A DNA stretch of 64,000 nucleotides from Candidula unifasciata (lineage: Eukaryota > Mollusca > Gastropoda > Stylommatophora > Geomitridae), in the NCBI GenBank assembly GCA_905116865.2, contig CAJHNH020000704.1, positions 69,212-133,211 of the forward strand. The letters are read 5' to 3'. The translations under genes and the position numbers were made by a program. Positions 33,110 to 64,000 of the stretch are shown piece after piece; position 1 is the first letter of the stretch, and each line of letters opens with the position of its first letter. The notes under the pieces were generated by a model, which saw only the letters and a program-made list of their open reading frames with translations, was not told the origin of the DNA and made no database searches.

Positions 33110-34440
33110 TGAGCAAACAGACATGTGTAAAGTCCACAGCTGTATCATGGCCATCAAATCTCTAAAATAATTCATATTAATTTGAATTGATAACGTTTGT
33201 AATGCAATCGGATTTATCTAAGTAAGGAAATTAATCATGAAAAACAAACGGTGCAAAGAGTTAACTGACTTCTCTCCCTTCGACCATGATAGACATGGTT
33301 TTGTTAATTGAGGCATGGGGAGCAGAGTGAAGTTATACGAGTTTATTATGATATAAGGATTTATATGAGATTATTATGATGTAATGGTTGTGTCACTTTT
33401 TTGAAAAACATGTGAAAAAAATATTTTTTAACTCATAATATCTCAAAATATTTTTTTTGAGCGTGTGTATAGTCATACCCACCAAGTCTACAGATTTTGC
33501 AGTTGTAACCATTACCAAAGAGCTATAATATAGGCATAGTGGTGACTGCCCAAACACCTAATGTCATCAAAAAACCTGTAAATGTAGGAACAATGGCTTC
33601 ATCATGGTGACTGGTTAATAAATATTTATTACACCTGAATAGTAGTGGAAAAACTTTATTCAAATAACTATCTGGAAGTTTGGAACTATACATGAATGCT
33701 CAGTAAAATAGCAAAATCCAGCTTAAACAAAAATGGGGAAATCTGAAATCTTTAAGATATTATTTATTGTTTTCTATAAAAGTCACAGAAAAATATGTTA
33801 ACATGTTTTCTTTAAAAATCACAGAGAACTTTGTATATTTTAGCCAGCTTTTGTTTTGTTCATATTTATCATATTTATAATAATTTTACAGTTTTAGAAA
33901 GTTGATAACAGTCTTGAATCCTCCTTAAATGATAATAACGTTTGTCATAACATAAACTTGTTTAAAAGAATGAAAATGCTTACACAAATGTAGATGTGTT
34001 TGTCACTGATTCTCTATTAATTAGATGTTAATGTAACTTAAGACAGAATAATTGTATTCCAGATCACTGTAAATATACACAAACATAGACTACACAATAA
34101 AATTGCTAATATTCTTTAAAAATACAATTTAAAATTTATTGAATGTGACAATTTATACACCTTCAGTCTTATGCAATTAATACATTAGCTATACGGTATT
34201 GCATAAACTATGCATTGTTGCATAACTAGAGGTAATTAGTTAACATAAATATAAATTACTGAAATAGGAAAAATACTCTGTATATCCTAATCAAAACCTA
34301 GATGAGTTAAACAGGATATTGATGTTTAAATTACTTCTATTCTACTACAGATGCACTACAGTGTTTGCAAGTGTTTTAGACAATGAATAATTCCATTTAG
34401 TGTGTGTGTGTGCAGTGTAGATGTTTATATTTTATTATTC
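33110..34440. other. AT-rich intergenic sequence
   Basis: No gene is recognised. A segment at 34130-34195 (gaatgtgacaatttatacac, ttcagtcttatgcaatta) recurs at 37505-37560. A short (GT)n is at 34400-34412. Confidence 0.5.
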
Positions 34441-34444
34441 GTCT

Positions 34445-35522
34445 GCCCTTCACTGTAGGATTAGACCTTCTTCCCCTTCTACTCTGGAGTGTAGATGATT
34501 GGTCTTCCTTTTTACTCTACCTTTAAGTGTAGATGATTGGTCTTCCTTCTTACTCTACCTTCAAGTGTAGATGATTGGTCTTCCTTTTTACTCTACCTTT
34601 AAGTGTAGATGATTGGTCTTCCTTCTTACTCTACCTTCAAGTGTAGATGATTGGTCTTCCTTCTTACTCTACCTTTAAGTGTAGATGATTGGTCTTCCTT
34701 CTTACTCTACCTTCAAGTGTAGATGATTGGTCTTCCTTCTTACTCTACCTTAAAGTGTAGATGATTGGTCTTCCTTCTTACTCTGCCTTCAAGTGTAGAT
34801 GATTGGTCTTCCTTCTTACTCTACCTTCAAGTGTAGATGATTGGTCTTCCTTCTTACTCTACCTTCAAGTGTAGATGATTGGTCTTCCTTCTTACTCTAC
34901 CTTCAAGTGTAGATGATTGGTCTTCCTTTTTACTCTACCTTTAAGTGTAGATGATTGGTCTTCCTTCTTACTCTACCTTCAAGTGTAGATGATTGGTCTT
35001 CCTTCTTACTCTACCTTTAAGTGTAGATGATTGGTCTTCCTTCTTACTCTACCTTCAAGTGTAGATGATTGGTCTTCCTTCTTACTCTACCTTAAAGTGT
35101 AGATGATTGGTCTTCCTTCTTACTCTGCCTTCAAGTGTAGATGATTGGTCTTCCTTCTTACTCTACCTTCAAGTGTAGATGATTGGTCTTCCTTCTTACT
35201 CTACCTTTAAGTGTAGATGATTGGTCTTCCTTCTTACTCTACCTTCAAGTGTAGATGATTGGTCTTCCTTCTTACTCTACCTTTAAGTGTAGATGATTGG
35301 TCTTCCTTCTTACTCTACCTTCAAGTGTAGATGATTGGTCTTCCTTCTTACTCTACCTTAAAGTGTAGATGATTGGTCTTCCTTCTTACTCTGCCTTCAA
35401 GTGTAGATGATTGGTCTTCCTTCTTACTCTACCTTCAAGTGTAGATGATTGGTCTTCCTTCTTACTCTACCTTCAAGTGTAGATGATTGGTCTTCCTTCT
35501 TACTCTACCTTAAAGTGTAGAT
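34445..35522 (+). repeat. 38-bp minisatellite, about 28 copies
   Basis: The unit is tagatgattggtcttccttc then ttactctaccttcaagtg. Variant units (TTCAAG, TTTAAG, TTAAAG, CTGCC) recur in the same order, marking higher-order repeats. It lies between ALAD and the acyltransferase. Confidence 0.95.
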
Positions 35523-35699
35523 CTTGTGGTATAATTTGTCATTTTCAACTCAGAATTATAATATTTATCCTTATTTTTTAACCCCTGTCTTTTGATTACT
35601 GTCATTGACAGACTGTGGATGATTTGTTTTATTTTAGCATTATTATACATACATTGTTTGAATTTTTTTTTCTGATATGAGATAACTAACAGATTTCCA

Positions 35700-35910
35700 T
35701 GCTATAATATGATTGGTGACTGTGGCTTAGGCATTGTGAATGTACTTTGTAATTCCGAGGTATCTGATTTGATTCCAGCTGTGTAGGATTTGGCAGTAGA
35801 TAACTTTTTGATGTAGGTATCAAGAGCCGACCTGAACCTAAAATTCCCTAGTAAAACCAAACAGCCAAAACAATGCTGGGTTTGGTTCTGCAACATTGTT
35901 ATCCTAGAGA
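35700..35910 (+). mobile_element. SINE family A
   Basis: Head actgtggcttaggcattgtg, then gatttgattccagctgtg, tatcaagagccgacc and gggtttggttctgcaac. Confidence 0.7.
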
Positions 35911-36135
35911 TGTGTGCTGTTGCAACAAACTACAAGTATGCCAGTACATGCAACAAATTTTGATGCTGCATCAGCAAAACACACTAGAAAGAGGAAGTAG
36001 ATAAAAAGCTCTCATAGTACAGTTGTAAAAATAACATGTAAAACCAATTCAGCTTTTTCTCATGATCCTTTCAGCTTACAAAAACTGAAATTGATTATAG
36101 AGGAACTGACGGGCTACATTTTCCTCCATTTCCAG

Positions 36136-36285
36136 TTTTTCCTGATACTGAATTTTATGGTCGGAGGTACTGACGGCTACTTCCGCGACGACGGTAACTG
36201 CGGGGTGGGGAAACCCTGGGCCAACACTTCCTCATATGCAGCCGGTGACTTCTGGGGCAACAGAAATGCCTGGTTGCCCATCTGA
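36136..36285 (+). pseudogene. Isolated GH16 beta-1,3-glucanase / glucan-binding-protein exon
   Basis: After an acceptor-like tccatttccag the frame reads FFLILNFMVGGTDGYFRDDG then GKPWANTSSYAAGDFW and AWLPI, followed by TGA. The pattern NxxVGGTxGxF-GKPWxNTSxxAAxDFWxxRxxWLP is typical of GH16 laminarinases and beta-glucan-binding proteins near their C-terminus. GC-rich third positions contrast with the AT-rich surroundings. Functional proteins normally continue with a final strand (T-W ... V-VY), which is absent. No other GH16 exons were seen nearby, so a shuffled or relic exon is most likely. Confidence 0.7.
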
Positions 36286-36554
36286 CTTTGAGTTGAGACC
36301 GCTCTCATTGTCGCCTATGTTGAGTTCACAGTTTAGTCAAATCAGATCTGTTATTATGTTTGCAATGTTTACATCAGGGACACAGAGACTTAATATATAT
36401 GTTAAAATCTTTATATTTACAGCTAAACTTTTAGAAGATAATCTCTTCCTCAAAGGTTGATAATAAAACTAGTTGTTCAGCATAGAATCCATTTTCCTAT
36501 CAGAATTAATGTGACATGAATTAATGTATTAATTAATGAAACACTGACAGATGA

Positions 36555-37340
36555 TTACTTTTTGAAGACTGTATTATAATTCACAGGAAAATAATGGACA
36601 GGAACTATATTAGTTTGACACAATCTGTAAATCTGAACAAAAAGAAATTAAAGAAAAGACACAAATATTATAATTCAGAGGAAAATAATGAACAGGAACT
36701 ACATTAGTTGGACACAATCTGTAAATCTGAACAAAAAGAAAAGACACAGCTATTATAATTTGGAGGAAAATAATGGACAGAAACAACATTAGTTTGACAC
36801 ATTCTGTAAATCTGAACAAAAAGAAAACAAAGAAAAGACACAGATATTATAATTCAGAGAAAAAAAATGGACAGAAACTACATTAGTTTGACACATTCTG
36901 TGAATTTGAACAAAAGTAAATGAAAGAAAAGACACAAATATTATCATTGAGAGGAAAATAATGAACAGGAACTACATAAGTTTGACACAAACGCCAAAGG
37001 GCACGACTCTGTATCCCTGTCTAGACTGATGGACAGGGGGAGCTGCAAGAAATGAACATGTCACTAAGGGGGCAAGACCAGCACAGAACAGGCGTCATCT
37101 GTCGTTTTAGACTTGTGGAGCTTTTGAGGAGATCGGAGAACCTATGGATCTGTCCAGGAGGCTGTGATGATAATCCTTTCTAATCACTAATCGGTGAATG
37201 TGAACAAAAAGAAAAGACACAAATAGCTGATTGCAATGTTTATTGTCAGGCATATTTCTCTTCTCTCATCAGGTCCACAATACAGAAATAAATAAGATGA
37301 AGCAAGGAAATTGTTCTTTTTGGCAGAAATGTAAAACACA
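36555..37340. mobile_element. Tandem-core element (pearl-like), copy 2
   Basis: Four to five units of about 95-105 bp (tattataattcagaggaaaa, gacacaatctgtaaatctga, acaaaaagaaaagacaca) precede a tail homologous to 27020-27125 (gtttattgtcaggcatattt ... aaataagatgaag). A GC-rich block at 36990-37180 interrupts the element and looks inserted. Confidence 0.6.
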
Positions 37341-37559
37341 TATAATTACTTAGACACTCAAATATAACAGTCCATGTTAACAGATTAATCACAAACCATT
37401 CACAGTGTCCTTCCATTTACACTGTGGTGGACAATGGCAGCATTGGAAAACCAAAGTTGTAGGGGTCAGGAAATCTTTAAAACATATTACAGCTGGTAAA
37501 AGACATTGAATGTGGCAATCTATACCCCTTTAGTCTTATACAGTTAATCTGGTCTGGTA

Positions 37560-38010
37560 GTCTTAGTTTCAGCTTCATAGCAAACGGGTCACCCCATCTT
37601 TGCTCCGCTCCTGTGCCAACGAAAAACACATAGAATGTTCATCACAGTATTAGAATTGCAGTTTATCACTGATGGTAGCAGAAGTCGCCAACAGATCAGC
37701 AGTTGCCCACGCGATCAATTGTAATCACATACTGGCACCACAACAGTGCATGACAGGCATCGCGCCATTTTCTGAATCTACAATTCACATCAACACGTTG
37801 GTCACAGTCGAAAAAACATTCCAAATGCAATCCGCAGCTCACAGGGTCACGCCATGCATTCAACTCAGAAGCTGGGCGACGAAACTATATCCAGTCTACA
37901 AATGGAGCAAAAATGCATCGGCCACCGTCCGGCAGAAGCAAAAAATTTGCCTCTGTTTCGAACAGTGCCGCTGCCTAACGTCCATTTTGACCGGAAGTGT
38001 ATTAGCTGTA
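37560..38010. promoter_or_regulatory. Locally CpG-containing block with ETS and YY1-like sites
   Basis: This block is richer in GC and CpG than its surroundings. On the minus strand it holds acttccggtcaaaatgga (ETS-type ACTTCCGG, near 37990) and gaaaatggcgcg (YY1-like, near 37770). An open frame (37672-38043, +) covers it but matches no family I know. It may be a cryptic promoter or a relic. Confidence 0.25.
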
Positions 38011-38029
38011 TTTTTACATTTACATTTTA

Positions 38030-38410
38030 ACAATATTTTGTAATCAAATTTTAAACAATATATTGTAATCAGAATTACTACAGACATTTATATTTATAAC
38101 AATATAGTGTAATCAGAATTACTACAGACATTTATATTTATAACAATATAGTGTAATCAGAATTACTACAGACATTTATATTTGTTACAATATATTGTAA
38201 TCAGAATCACTACGGACATTTACATTTATAACAATATTTTGTAATTAGAATCACTACAGACATTTACATTTATAATAATATTTTGTAATTAGAATCACTA
38301 CAGACATTTACATTTATAACAATATTTTGTAATTAGAATCACTACAGACATTTACATTTATAACAATATTTTGTAATCAGAATTACTGCAGACATTTACA
38401 TTTTATGACA
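38030..38410 (+). repeat. 44-bp minisatellite, about eight copies
   Basis: The unit is aacaatattttgtaatcaga then attactacagacatttacatttat, with small variants. Very AT-rich. Confidence 0.9.
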
Positions 38411-38450
38411 TCTTTTTGAATCAGAATCTGTGATATGATGAAATAATTCA

Positions 38451-38592
38451 TTAACTCTTTGAGTCCCAGAGGGTTTAGCATCACAGGCCCAAGGGGTAGT
38501 CAAAAGAAACACAAAATCAGCGCATCATGCGTTCATTGGGCTTCTAGACAGTAACCTATGAACGTATGTTGCATTCCTTGGGACTCAGTTAA
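38451..38592. mobile_element. piggyBac-like MITE with TTAA ends
   Basis: TTAA at 38451 and at 38589 flank imperfect inverted ends: ctctttgagtcccagagg versus the complement of ccttgggactcag. The element is 142 bp and non-coding. TTAA duplication is the piggyBac hallmark; the assignment is inferred. Confidence 0.6.
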
Positions 38593-39050
38593 AAGGTAGG
38601 TTAATCACACATTTTTTCTGGGCATTCTGTTTATTGTTCATACATCAGAAAATCTTTCAGTCGATTCTTCCATTAATTTCTGTCATCTGCAAACTTTCAG
38701 ATATCATGGATGGAATGCAGTCAGCACTTCTGGCCTCTGTCACCAACTTTCAAAATAAGTTTTTCTTGAGCATCTGTCCATCCATTTTCCCATTTTAGTG
38801 CCAATTTTATTATTCTTTGTTTATTTTACACAGTATGATCCCGTGTGTCTTTGTTTTCTTTGTCTTATAAGTGTTAATACTAAACGTTGTACTGACATTT
38901 CTTTAATTTATTTTTTCAAGTTAGCTCTATTTAATGTTCAAGAATTTCCTCAGACTTTGTTTGCACAAAAGAGCAGAAATTCAAGAGGTAACTGAAAACA
39001 TTTAAAACTTGTATTATTTTACCTTTTTAGTTTGGCCAACAAATATTTTC
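38593..39050. other. No feature recognised
   Basis: AT-rich intergenic sequence with no repeat partner noticed in the window. Confidence 0.4.
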
Positions 39051-39054
39051 TCCA

Positions 39055-39168
39055 GACTGAGCAAGGGAAACTCAACAAGGACTGCGAGGACGCCAGCTAC
39101 CACACATGTGTAGAACAGACTTGCTGCAGCAAACGCAGCCTAGAGCACAGTTTAAGGGTATTCATTAG
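39055..39168 (+). other. Possible orphan exon, cysteine-rich
   Basis: After ttttctccag the frame reads TEQGKLNKDCEDASYHTCVE then QTCCSKRSLEHSLR before a (CT)n run. Codons have G/C-rich third positions, unlike the neighbouring sequence. I do not recognise the family and no clear donor was found. It may be a chance frame. Confidence 0.25.
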
Positions 39169-39252
39169 TCTCTCTCTCTCTCTCTCTTTCTAGAAAAGCT
39201 AACTACTTGATGAGTGTCACACAAAGCAGGAACTCTATAGCTCTAGTGATGA

Positions 39253-39294
39253 CCCCCCCCCCCCCCCCCCCCAAAAAAAGGGGGGGGGGGGGGG
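39253..39294. repeat. C20-A7-G15 homopolymer hairpin
   Basis: Twenty C, seven A and fifteen G in direct succession, a perfect potential stem of 15 G:C pairs with an A-rich loop. Either a natural cruciform/quadruplex-prone site or an assembly artefact. Confidence 0.85.
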
Positions 39295-39599
39295 TCTCCA
39301 GTAAATATTGTGTTCGAGAACGAAATGACACAGATTGTGAATCAGACTAATAACTTTCAAAGCATGGGACAAATGGTTGAACCATTTAGCCATGAAAAGC
39401 AAGTTAATCACAGGTGTGTCATCAGTTCTAACAGAGATCAGGTGGGCAGTCCAGACCCTACTATAAGCTGATATGTGTGGTGCTACACCTTAGTTCAGTG
39501 GCTGTAGTTCATAACACCCATTTTATTTTTCAAAAGTCTGCTACAGATGCCATGTTTTTAATAGCCACACTGGAGAACTTGTAGATATTAGTTAGAATC

Positions 39600-39720
39600 G
39601 CAACAAGCATTTTCTTCTTCTTCTCGTTCACTGGCTGTAAACTCGGACAGAACGCCGTTGTTATTTATTCACTTCAAGATTTTATGTTTGCCGCCGACTG
39701 AAACTCTTAATCTTAGTCTT
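39600..39720 (-). mobile_element. Interspersed repeat family F tail
   Basis: cttcttcttctcgttcactg gctgtaaactcgga is the family F 3' end in reverse, as at 56915 and 58840. Confidence 0.5.
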
Positions 39721-40134
39721 AGTCGAGGTTTCAACTTCACTGCAATCCAGTAAGTCCAGGGATAATCCAGAAATGTGCACACGCAGTAAATTCATATTTC
39801 AGTTGCTAGAGGCGCCAAAGCCAACAGTTGACACCAGAAATGCAGTTTAGCCTTAATGGAAGCAGTCGGCCGACTGAGAAAAACAACCCTCATAACCTCA
39901 CAATAATTCAAACCTGGATTTCCCGCATGAAAGCTTTTTTAAACTGTTCGGTCAGCTGCTGCTGCGATGGTCCCTTAACTCAGGCAACCCTTTTTATTTC
40001 ATGCAAAGCTTTCTATAGTAGGACACAGCCAGTCTCATTCCGCTCCCACTTTATCACTTGTTGTTGCATACATGGTTGGTATACCTATAGTGCGTCCCAA
40101 TGTCAGACGTTTGTCAGACGTAACTTTTTGATAT

Positions 40135-40295
40135 TTTAAAACCCCACCCACGAGGGCCCTAATATAACCCAGCCAATTGGTTAAACAGGGTTGCCGGAAC
40201 CTGTCCCCAGGTGATCCTCATTCGAATGATGGCACTTTGTGTTATCGGGTATTTATTGCTCGATGTGATGTCCTTGTGGCGTTGAACATGGGAGT
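40135..40295 (-). mobile_element. SINE-like family D
   Basis: accccacccacgagggccct ... ggtgatcctcattcgaatga ... gatgtccttgtggcgttgaa. Its end runs directly into a minisatellite. Confidence 0.65.
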
Positions 40296-40500
40296 CAGTC
40301 ATACATGGGAGGTCAGTCAAGTAACATTTGCCGTCTCCACTGTAAAGGTCAGTCAAGTAACATTTGCCGTCTCCACTGTAGAGGTTAGTCAAGTAACAAT
40401 TACCGTCTCTACAGTAGAGGTTAGTCAAGTAACATTTACCGTCTCTACAGTAGAAGTCAGTCAAGTAACATTTGCCGTCTCCACAGTTGAGGTTGGATGC
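40296..40500 (+). repeat. 36-bp minisatellite, about five copies
   Basis: The unit is gtcagtcaagtaacatttgc then cgtctccactgtagag. It encodes a 12-residue repeat in an open frame (40177-40689), which is probably not a gene. Confidence 0.9.
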
Positions 40501-40699
40501 AACGTAGCCACTGCTCATTATGGGAATATTACATTTCCAAGGTGTGAGTCTCGTACCAATGTCTCAAGCCACGAGAATGGTCTTTTTCCAAACCATCTGC
40601 CCCGAGAATTGAAAACTCTTGAACGTCGAGAACTGAATTATAAAACATTAACCAGACTTCTAGGCCTCAGAGCGGCACATACATGGTAGGTTACAGTGA

Positions 40700-41320
40700 T
40701 ACTATGCTTTGCTTCCCTTATAGTTCCCAGGAACACTTAGCTTAGTGCCTTTTATCCCCGACAGAGCATAGCCTATCAACCAGTGCTTTATTAATATCGT
40801 ACCCCCAGATGACATCACAGGACAGTCCAAGAGGGTGGCCAGACTGGATTTCCCGGCTTTTTTATGCTTTTAACAACCCCAAATCATCTAGAACTGACCC
40901 TAACACCCACCCACCCACGTCACACGAGAGAGTGCAGCCTATCTACCACTCCCTGAAATCTTAGACGGTCGTGTGACCTGAGGATTTCCCCTGTTTGGGG
41001 TAGGATAATAATAAAGCACCCATCAACCAACACGTCCAGCTCTTTGCTATCACAATTTCGCCTCAATCTCTGTGTATGTTTCTCGTCTGCTTGTATTGTT
41101 TTATCTTTGCCTTGCCAGTGACAAGCTCTGTCGAGAAAAGAGGTGGGTTGAGTGTAAGGCCAGTTCCCTCACTCGGTGATTTTTTTTCCCCCTGCAGAAT
41201 TTTGCAGGAAATGTCTGAGGAAAACATTAAATATAAATGGGATGCATTCAAGAGGGCTGAAGGAATAAGAGAAATGTCCGGTCAACTACTGGTAACAACA
41301 GTTATAAAACAAAGAATGTA
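40700..41320. other. Intergenic, nothing firm
   Basis: Includes sequence resembling a processed region (41080-41320) with a frame reading MFLVCLYCFIFALPVTSSVE, but no family match and no splice context. No final acyltransferase exon was found here. Confidence 0.35.
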
Positions 41321-41329
41321 GCTCTATAT

Positions 41330-41560
41330 CGGATACACCCTGACAAGAAAATCGCAAAACAGGCATTAAAATAGGAAACAAACAAATTGCAAAAGCAAAG
41401 AAACCATAAAACGAACTCTTATGAGAGAGGACACAATTGCTGAAGTGGATTCCGTTCATGATATTGAAGAGACCGTATAGAATAGGAAGGAATGGTGGAA
41501 TATAAAGCCAGCCCTGTGTGGCAAAAAAATGGCACAAAAGGACAGTGACGATGAAGATGT
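41330..41560 (+). mobile_element. LINE 3'-end fragment
   Basis: Resembles 10080-10335 and the KTTWRR-containing end of the 13-14 kb element: aaaatcgcaaaacaggcatt, ccataaaacgaactcttatg, gaatggtggaatataaagcc. Confidence 0.5.
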
Positions 41561-41579
41561 ATTCCTGTGACTAAAAATA

Positions 41580-41940
41580 CTAAAAATAATGTGACAGGTT
41601 CTAAGAATATCTTGGGTAAAGAAAAGAACAAATGCATCCATACTTCAAGAGCTGAATATTGAAGAGGGTTGGCTAGTAAAGACAATAAAACAAAGAAAAT
41701 TGAAATATTTTGGTCACTTGAAACGTCATGGAAGTCTGGAGAGAACAATAATGGAGGGGTATATGCCTGGGAAGAGAGGAAGAGGAAGGCCAAGGAGAAG
41801 ATGGGTGCAGGATGTGGCAGATGATCTCCAGATGGGTGTATCGGACGCAGGACATCTTGCTCAGGATAGGAAGGTTTTCCGGAGGGTTGTTATGGCAGCG
41901 AGGTTCCGCGAGGGACATGCTACTGAATGAATGAATGAAT
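41580..41940 (+). mobile_element. LINE 3' end with (ATGA)n tail abutting an exon
   Basis: Reads LNIEEGWLVKTIKQRKLKYF then GHLKRHGSLERTIMEGYMPG, KRGRGRPRRRWVQDVADDLQ and FRRVVMAARFREGHATE. It ends in (ATGA)n at 41925-41942, a dozen bases from the donor of acyltransferase exon I on the opposite strand. Confidence 0.85.
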
Positions 41941-41953
41941 GAAAAATACTTAC

Positions 41954-62636
<20,683 letters not shown>

Positions 62637-62734
62637 CTGAATGGCGGACAGTTTTATAGAGTTATTTGAATGTAGACCTTCCTGCACCAAATCCAGAATT
62701 AATCGCATGTAGAGCTCCCTGCACCAACCCCAAA

Positions 62735-62828
62735 ATTAATTAATTGGCTGTTATTTGATTTTTCTATGCAATCTTATGTTCAACAGTTTGCCATTAAACT
62801 TTAAGAGGGCTGTTGTTAAAATGCCGGC
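62735..62828 (-). mobile_element. SINE family A core fragment
   Basis: ttggctgttatttgattttt ctatgcaatcttatg and caacagtttgccatt. Confidence 0.5.
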
Positions 62829-63172
62829 GTGGTGGGTAATAAACAGGTAGACAGATTGGTTGGATCTGCACCACTGGGGGAGGGGGAGGGTGAACTGATA
62901 CATGACATGGCAGATGTGGTCAAGGTCCTTTGGGAACAAGCAACGGAATCAGTAGAGATAGAAGATTTTTATGGCCTGGAGAGAATGAGGCACCTGGGTG
63001 TAATCAGAGGATCTGGCCGACTCACTACACTCAGAGGAAAAGCAACACGGACATATAACCAGATTGTGACCCGAACAATCAGCATTGGAACTCTGCGCTG
63101 GCTGCTGAAGAAGAGGACGAAGCACGAATGGGAATGCCCCGAGTTCTGTGATGTCAATTCTTACTGAACTTG
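62829..63172 (+). mobile_element. LINE family G 3' end with RNase H tail, longest copy
   Basis: Reads NKQVDRLVGSAPLGEGEGEL then IHDMADVVKVLWEQATESVE, GLERMRHLGVIRGSGRLTTL, YNQIVTRTISIGTLRWLL and WECPEFCDVNSY. The start fits the last RNase H motif (GN-x-xADRLA). The rest is a conserved element-specific tail, open for 112 codons. Confidence 0.75.
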
Positions 63173-63254
63173 TTAAAATGAACCAAAGGTGTTGATTCCA
63201 TCTATGACATTGAAAGCACTTTACATGATAGTTAGGAATGGAGTACTAGTTTGT

Positions 63255-63375
63255 GAGCCTTATGTGGCTTGAACATCACAACAAGTTGAGAATGATGGGT
63301 TTGCCATTGCTTTCTATGCAGTACAGCCACCCATACTATTACCCAAGTCAACGCAAAGCGGTCTCCAACCAAATG
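63255..63375 (-). mobile_element. SINE family A core fragment
   Basis: gatgggtttgccattgcttt and attacccaagtcaacgcaaa gcgg are family A landmarks. Confidence 0.5.
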
Positions 63376-63491
63376 GCGAGAAAGCCCTGCATAGAGTGAT
63401 AGTTACCTTGAATCGAGGATGTGAGGAATAGATATATTGTGCCACAGAGGACTCGGTGCAAGAACTGGTTAATGAAAATTCACGTACTGGG

Positions 63492-63663
<172 letters not shown>

Positions 63664-63721
63664 GATCTGTAGATTGGATGGGGTTTCACCGCAAATGAGA
63701 CTGGCAGTTTTCAGAGTGAAC

Positions 63722-63723
<2 letters not shown>

Positions 63724-63794
<71 letters not shown>
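63724..63794 (+). repeat. (GA)n microsatellite
   Basis: About 35 GA repeats. A run of about 15 C follows at 63832-63847. Confidence 0.95.
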
Positions 63795-63798
<4 letters not shown>

Positions 63799-64000
63799 CC
63801 ACTTAGTTCATCTTGCACATTTATACAAGGTCACCCCCCCCCCCCCCAACTCCTCTTTCACATTCCCTAAACATATTTTTTCGCTCAAGCGGTCTAAGCG
63901 CCCAGGATTTCACGACAATGTCTGTTTCCTACGTACAGACTGCACCAGTGATGACAGTTTAGTACACAAGAAGCAGCTAGCAATAAAGAATTGTAAATAA

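Noticed and set aside
37672..38043. 123-codon plus-strand frame as a gene
   Set aside because: No recognisable family, no splice or promoter context of its own, and the open length is explained by local GC content.
40177..40689. 170-codon frame ending in LPRELKTLERRELNYKTLTR
   Set aside because: The first half is SINE D and a 36-bp minisatellite. The charged tail is suggestive but no homologue or splice context was identified.

Overview
The window is animal nuclear DNA. Genes are split by large introns with GT-AG borders and phased exons. Most of the remaining sequence is SINEs, LINE 3' ends, DNA-transposon remnants, micro- and minisatellites. I recognised no prokaryotic genes, CRISPR arrays or rRNA. 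A lophotrochozoan, most likely a gastropod or other mollusc, is my inference. It rests on the gene content (zinc-type ALAD, NRF-6-like acyltransferase, a GH16 glucanase exon), long GA/CT tracts, tRNA-headed SINEs and elements with tandem-repeat cores. The species cannot be named from this sequence.

There are two real genes, and they converge. (1) Delta-aminolevulinic acid dehydratase (ALAD, porphobilinogen synthase) lies on the + strand in nine coding exons, 6914-30304. The exons join in phase to a 339-residue protein with all catalytic and zinc residues in place. (2) An NRF-6-like acyltransferase-3 membrane protein lies on the - strand. Nine internal exons are visible between 62636 and 41954. 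Its 5' end lies beyond the right edge and its last exon(s) were not found. A lone GH16 beta-1,3-glucanase/glucan-binding-protein exon (36136-36285) sits between the two 3' ends, with no companion exons seen.

Layout. 1-7 kb: SINEs, LINE fragments, and two copies of ALAD exon 1 with its promoter in inverted orientation (2375-2840 on -, 6665-7140 on +). 7-16.4 kb: ALAD intron 1, holding LINEs, a 590-bp palindrome with a telomere-like centre, an (AT)n tract and a 54-bp minisatellite. 16.4-30.3 kb: ALAD exons 2-9, with a 36-bp minisatellite, a degenerate mariner and many SINE and LINE pieces in the introns. 30.4-41.9 kb: an inverted-repeat element holding the first ALAD polyadenylation signal, clustered SINEs, a hAT-type MITE, a 38-bp satellite, the GH16 exon, tandem-core elements, and a piggyBac-like MITE. 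41.9-64 kb: the acyltransferase gene, whose introns carry 33-bp and 27-bp minisatellites and a 3.9-kb array of about 139 copies of a 28-bp unit.

The most striking observation is that 28-bp array (52894-56799). Its terminal unit spans the intron-exon junction of an acyltransferase exon. Every unit therefore repeats a branch-point-like motif, a pyrimidine-rich stretch and a CAG, which is a tandem array of 3' splice sites. The second is the inverted duplication of ALAD exon 1. Both copies keep an open frame and splice donor, and both are better conserved inside the exon than outside it.
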